DNA of 64,000 nt, taken from assembly GCA_026984915.1 (NCBI GenBank), contig JALSRG010000106.1, forward strand, positions 1 through 64,000, in the 5' to 3' direction. Below, in pieces: positions 63,971 to 64,000 of the stretch. Positions within the stretch are counted from its first letter, which is position 1; every line of letters starts with the position of its first letter. This DNA comes from Marinosulfonomonas sp. (lineage in GTDB: Bacteria > Pseudomonadota > Alphaproteobacteria > Rhodobacterales > Rhodobacteraceae). The notes beneath the pieces were generated by a model. It had not been told where the DNA came from. It did no database searches and was given only the letters and a program-made list of their open reading frames with translations. The position numbers and the translations under genes are program-made.

Positions 63971-64000
63971 CTTCCTGACAAACACCGTGAGGCCCCGCAT

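Overview
The window is an ordinary-looking stretch of a Rhodobacterales (roseobacter-group alphaproteobacterial) chromosome. This is inferred from the protein families, from the gene order (rimP-nusA-ylxR-infB, secA beside argJ, dnaK-dnaJ, lptC-lptA-lptB then hpf-ptsN), from an alphaproteobacterial RpoH-type promoter before dnaK, and from moderately high GC. I see no rRNA, tRNA, CRISPR array, insertion sequence or prophage. The genes are tightly packed, and many neighbours share ATGA-type overlaps.

Layout. 0-3.1 kb: urease operon on the minus strand (ureD, ureA, a three-helix membrane protein, ureB, ureC), with ureC running off the left edge. 3.4-8.9 kb: a DsbA-like thiol oxidoreductase, an RNase D-like exonuclease, the LPS-export genes lptC-lptA-lptB, then hpf and ptsN. 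8.9-17.4 kb: a surface-glycan block on the minus strand (double sulfotransferase, a GT14-type glycosyltransferase, two paralogous GT2 proteins, galU, cysQ), followed by an ABC-2 permease on the plus strand. 17.5-23.1 kb: a membrane-anchored winged-helix protein, alkB, dnaK-dnaJ and radC.

23.1-31.5 kb is the main accessory island. A TetR regulator is divergent from four plus-strand genes: two MttB-family (trimethylamine methyltransferase-like) proteins without pyrrolysine, an old-yellow-enzyme/trimethylamine-dehydrogenase-like flavoprotein, and a dimethylglycine/sarcosine-dehydrogenase-like flavoprotein with a folate-binding C-terminal half. Together they look like a demethylation route for an unidentified methylated amine. 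No corrinoid protein or corrinoid reactivase is present in the window.

31.5-45.6 kb: a PstS-like/OmpA fusion, an unknown anchored protein, secA, a parvulin isomerase, argJ, mutT, a 45-residue small protein, and the infB-ylxR-nusA-rimP operon, preceded by four 11-bp-phased repeats. 45.7-52 kb: proline iminopeptidase, ubiG, a MarR regulator, a nitrilase-family amidase, glutaredoxin, comF, a methyltransferase-like protein, ferrochelatase and a 61-residue membrane protein. 52.2-58.8 kb: two L,D-transpeptidase-fold proteins around a CAP-domain lipoprotein, rlmD, cca, two Nudix hydrolases and hslO. 58.8-64 kb: a receiver-PP2C phosphatase and a single Hpt protein, divergently transcribed, then ilvA, a membrane protein and argG.

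The points most worth following are the MttB/flavoprotein island, an apparent AUC (or otherwise non-AUG) start for ureD, the sulfated-glycan block, the reversed-topology membrane wHTH protein, the 45-residue small gene, and the helically phased repeats before rimP. Family assignments come from recognising motifs by eye; no database search was run.
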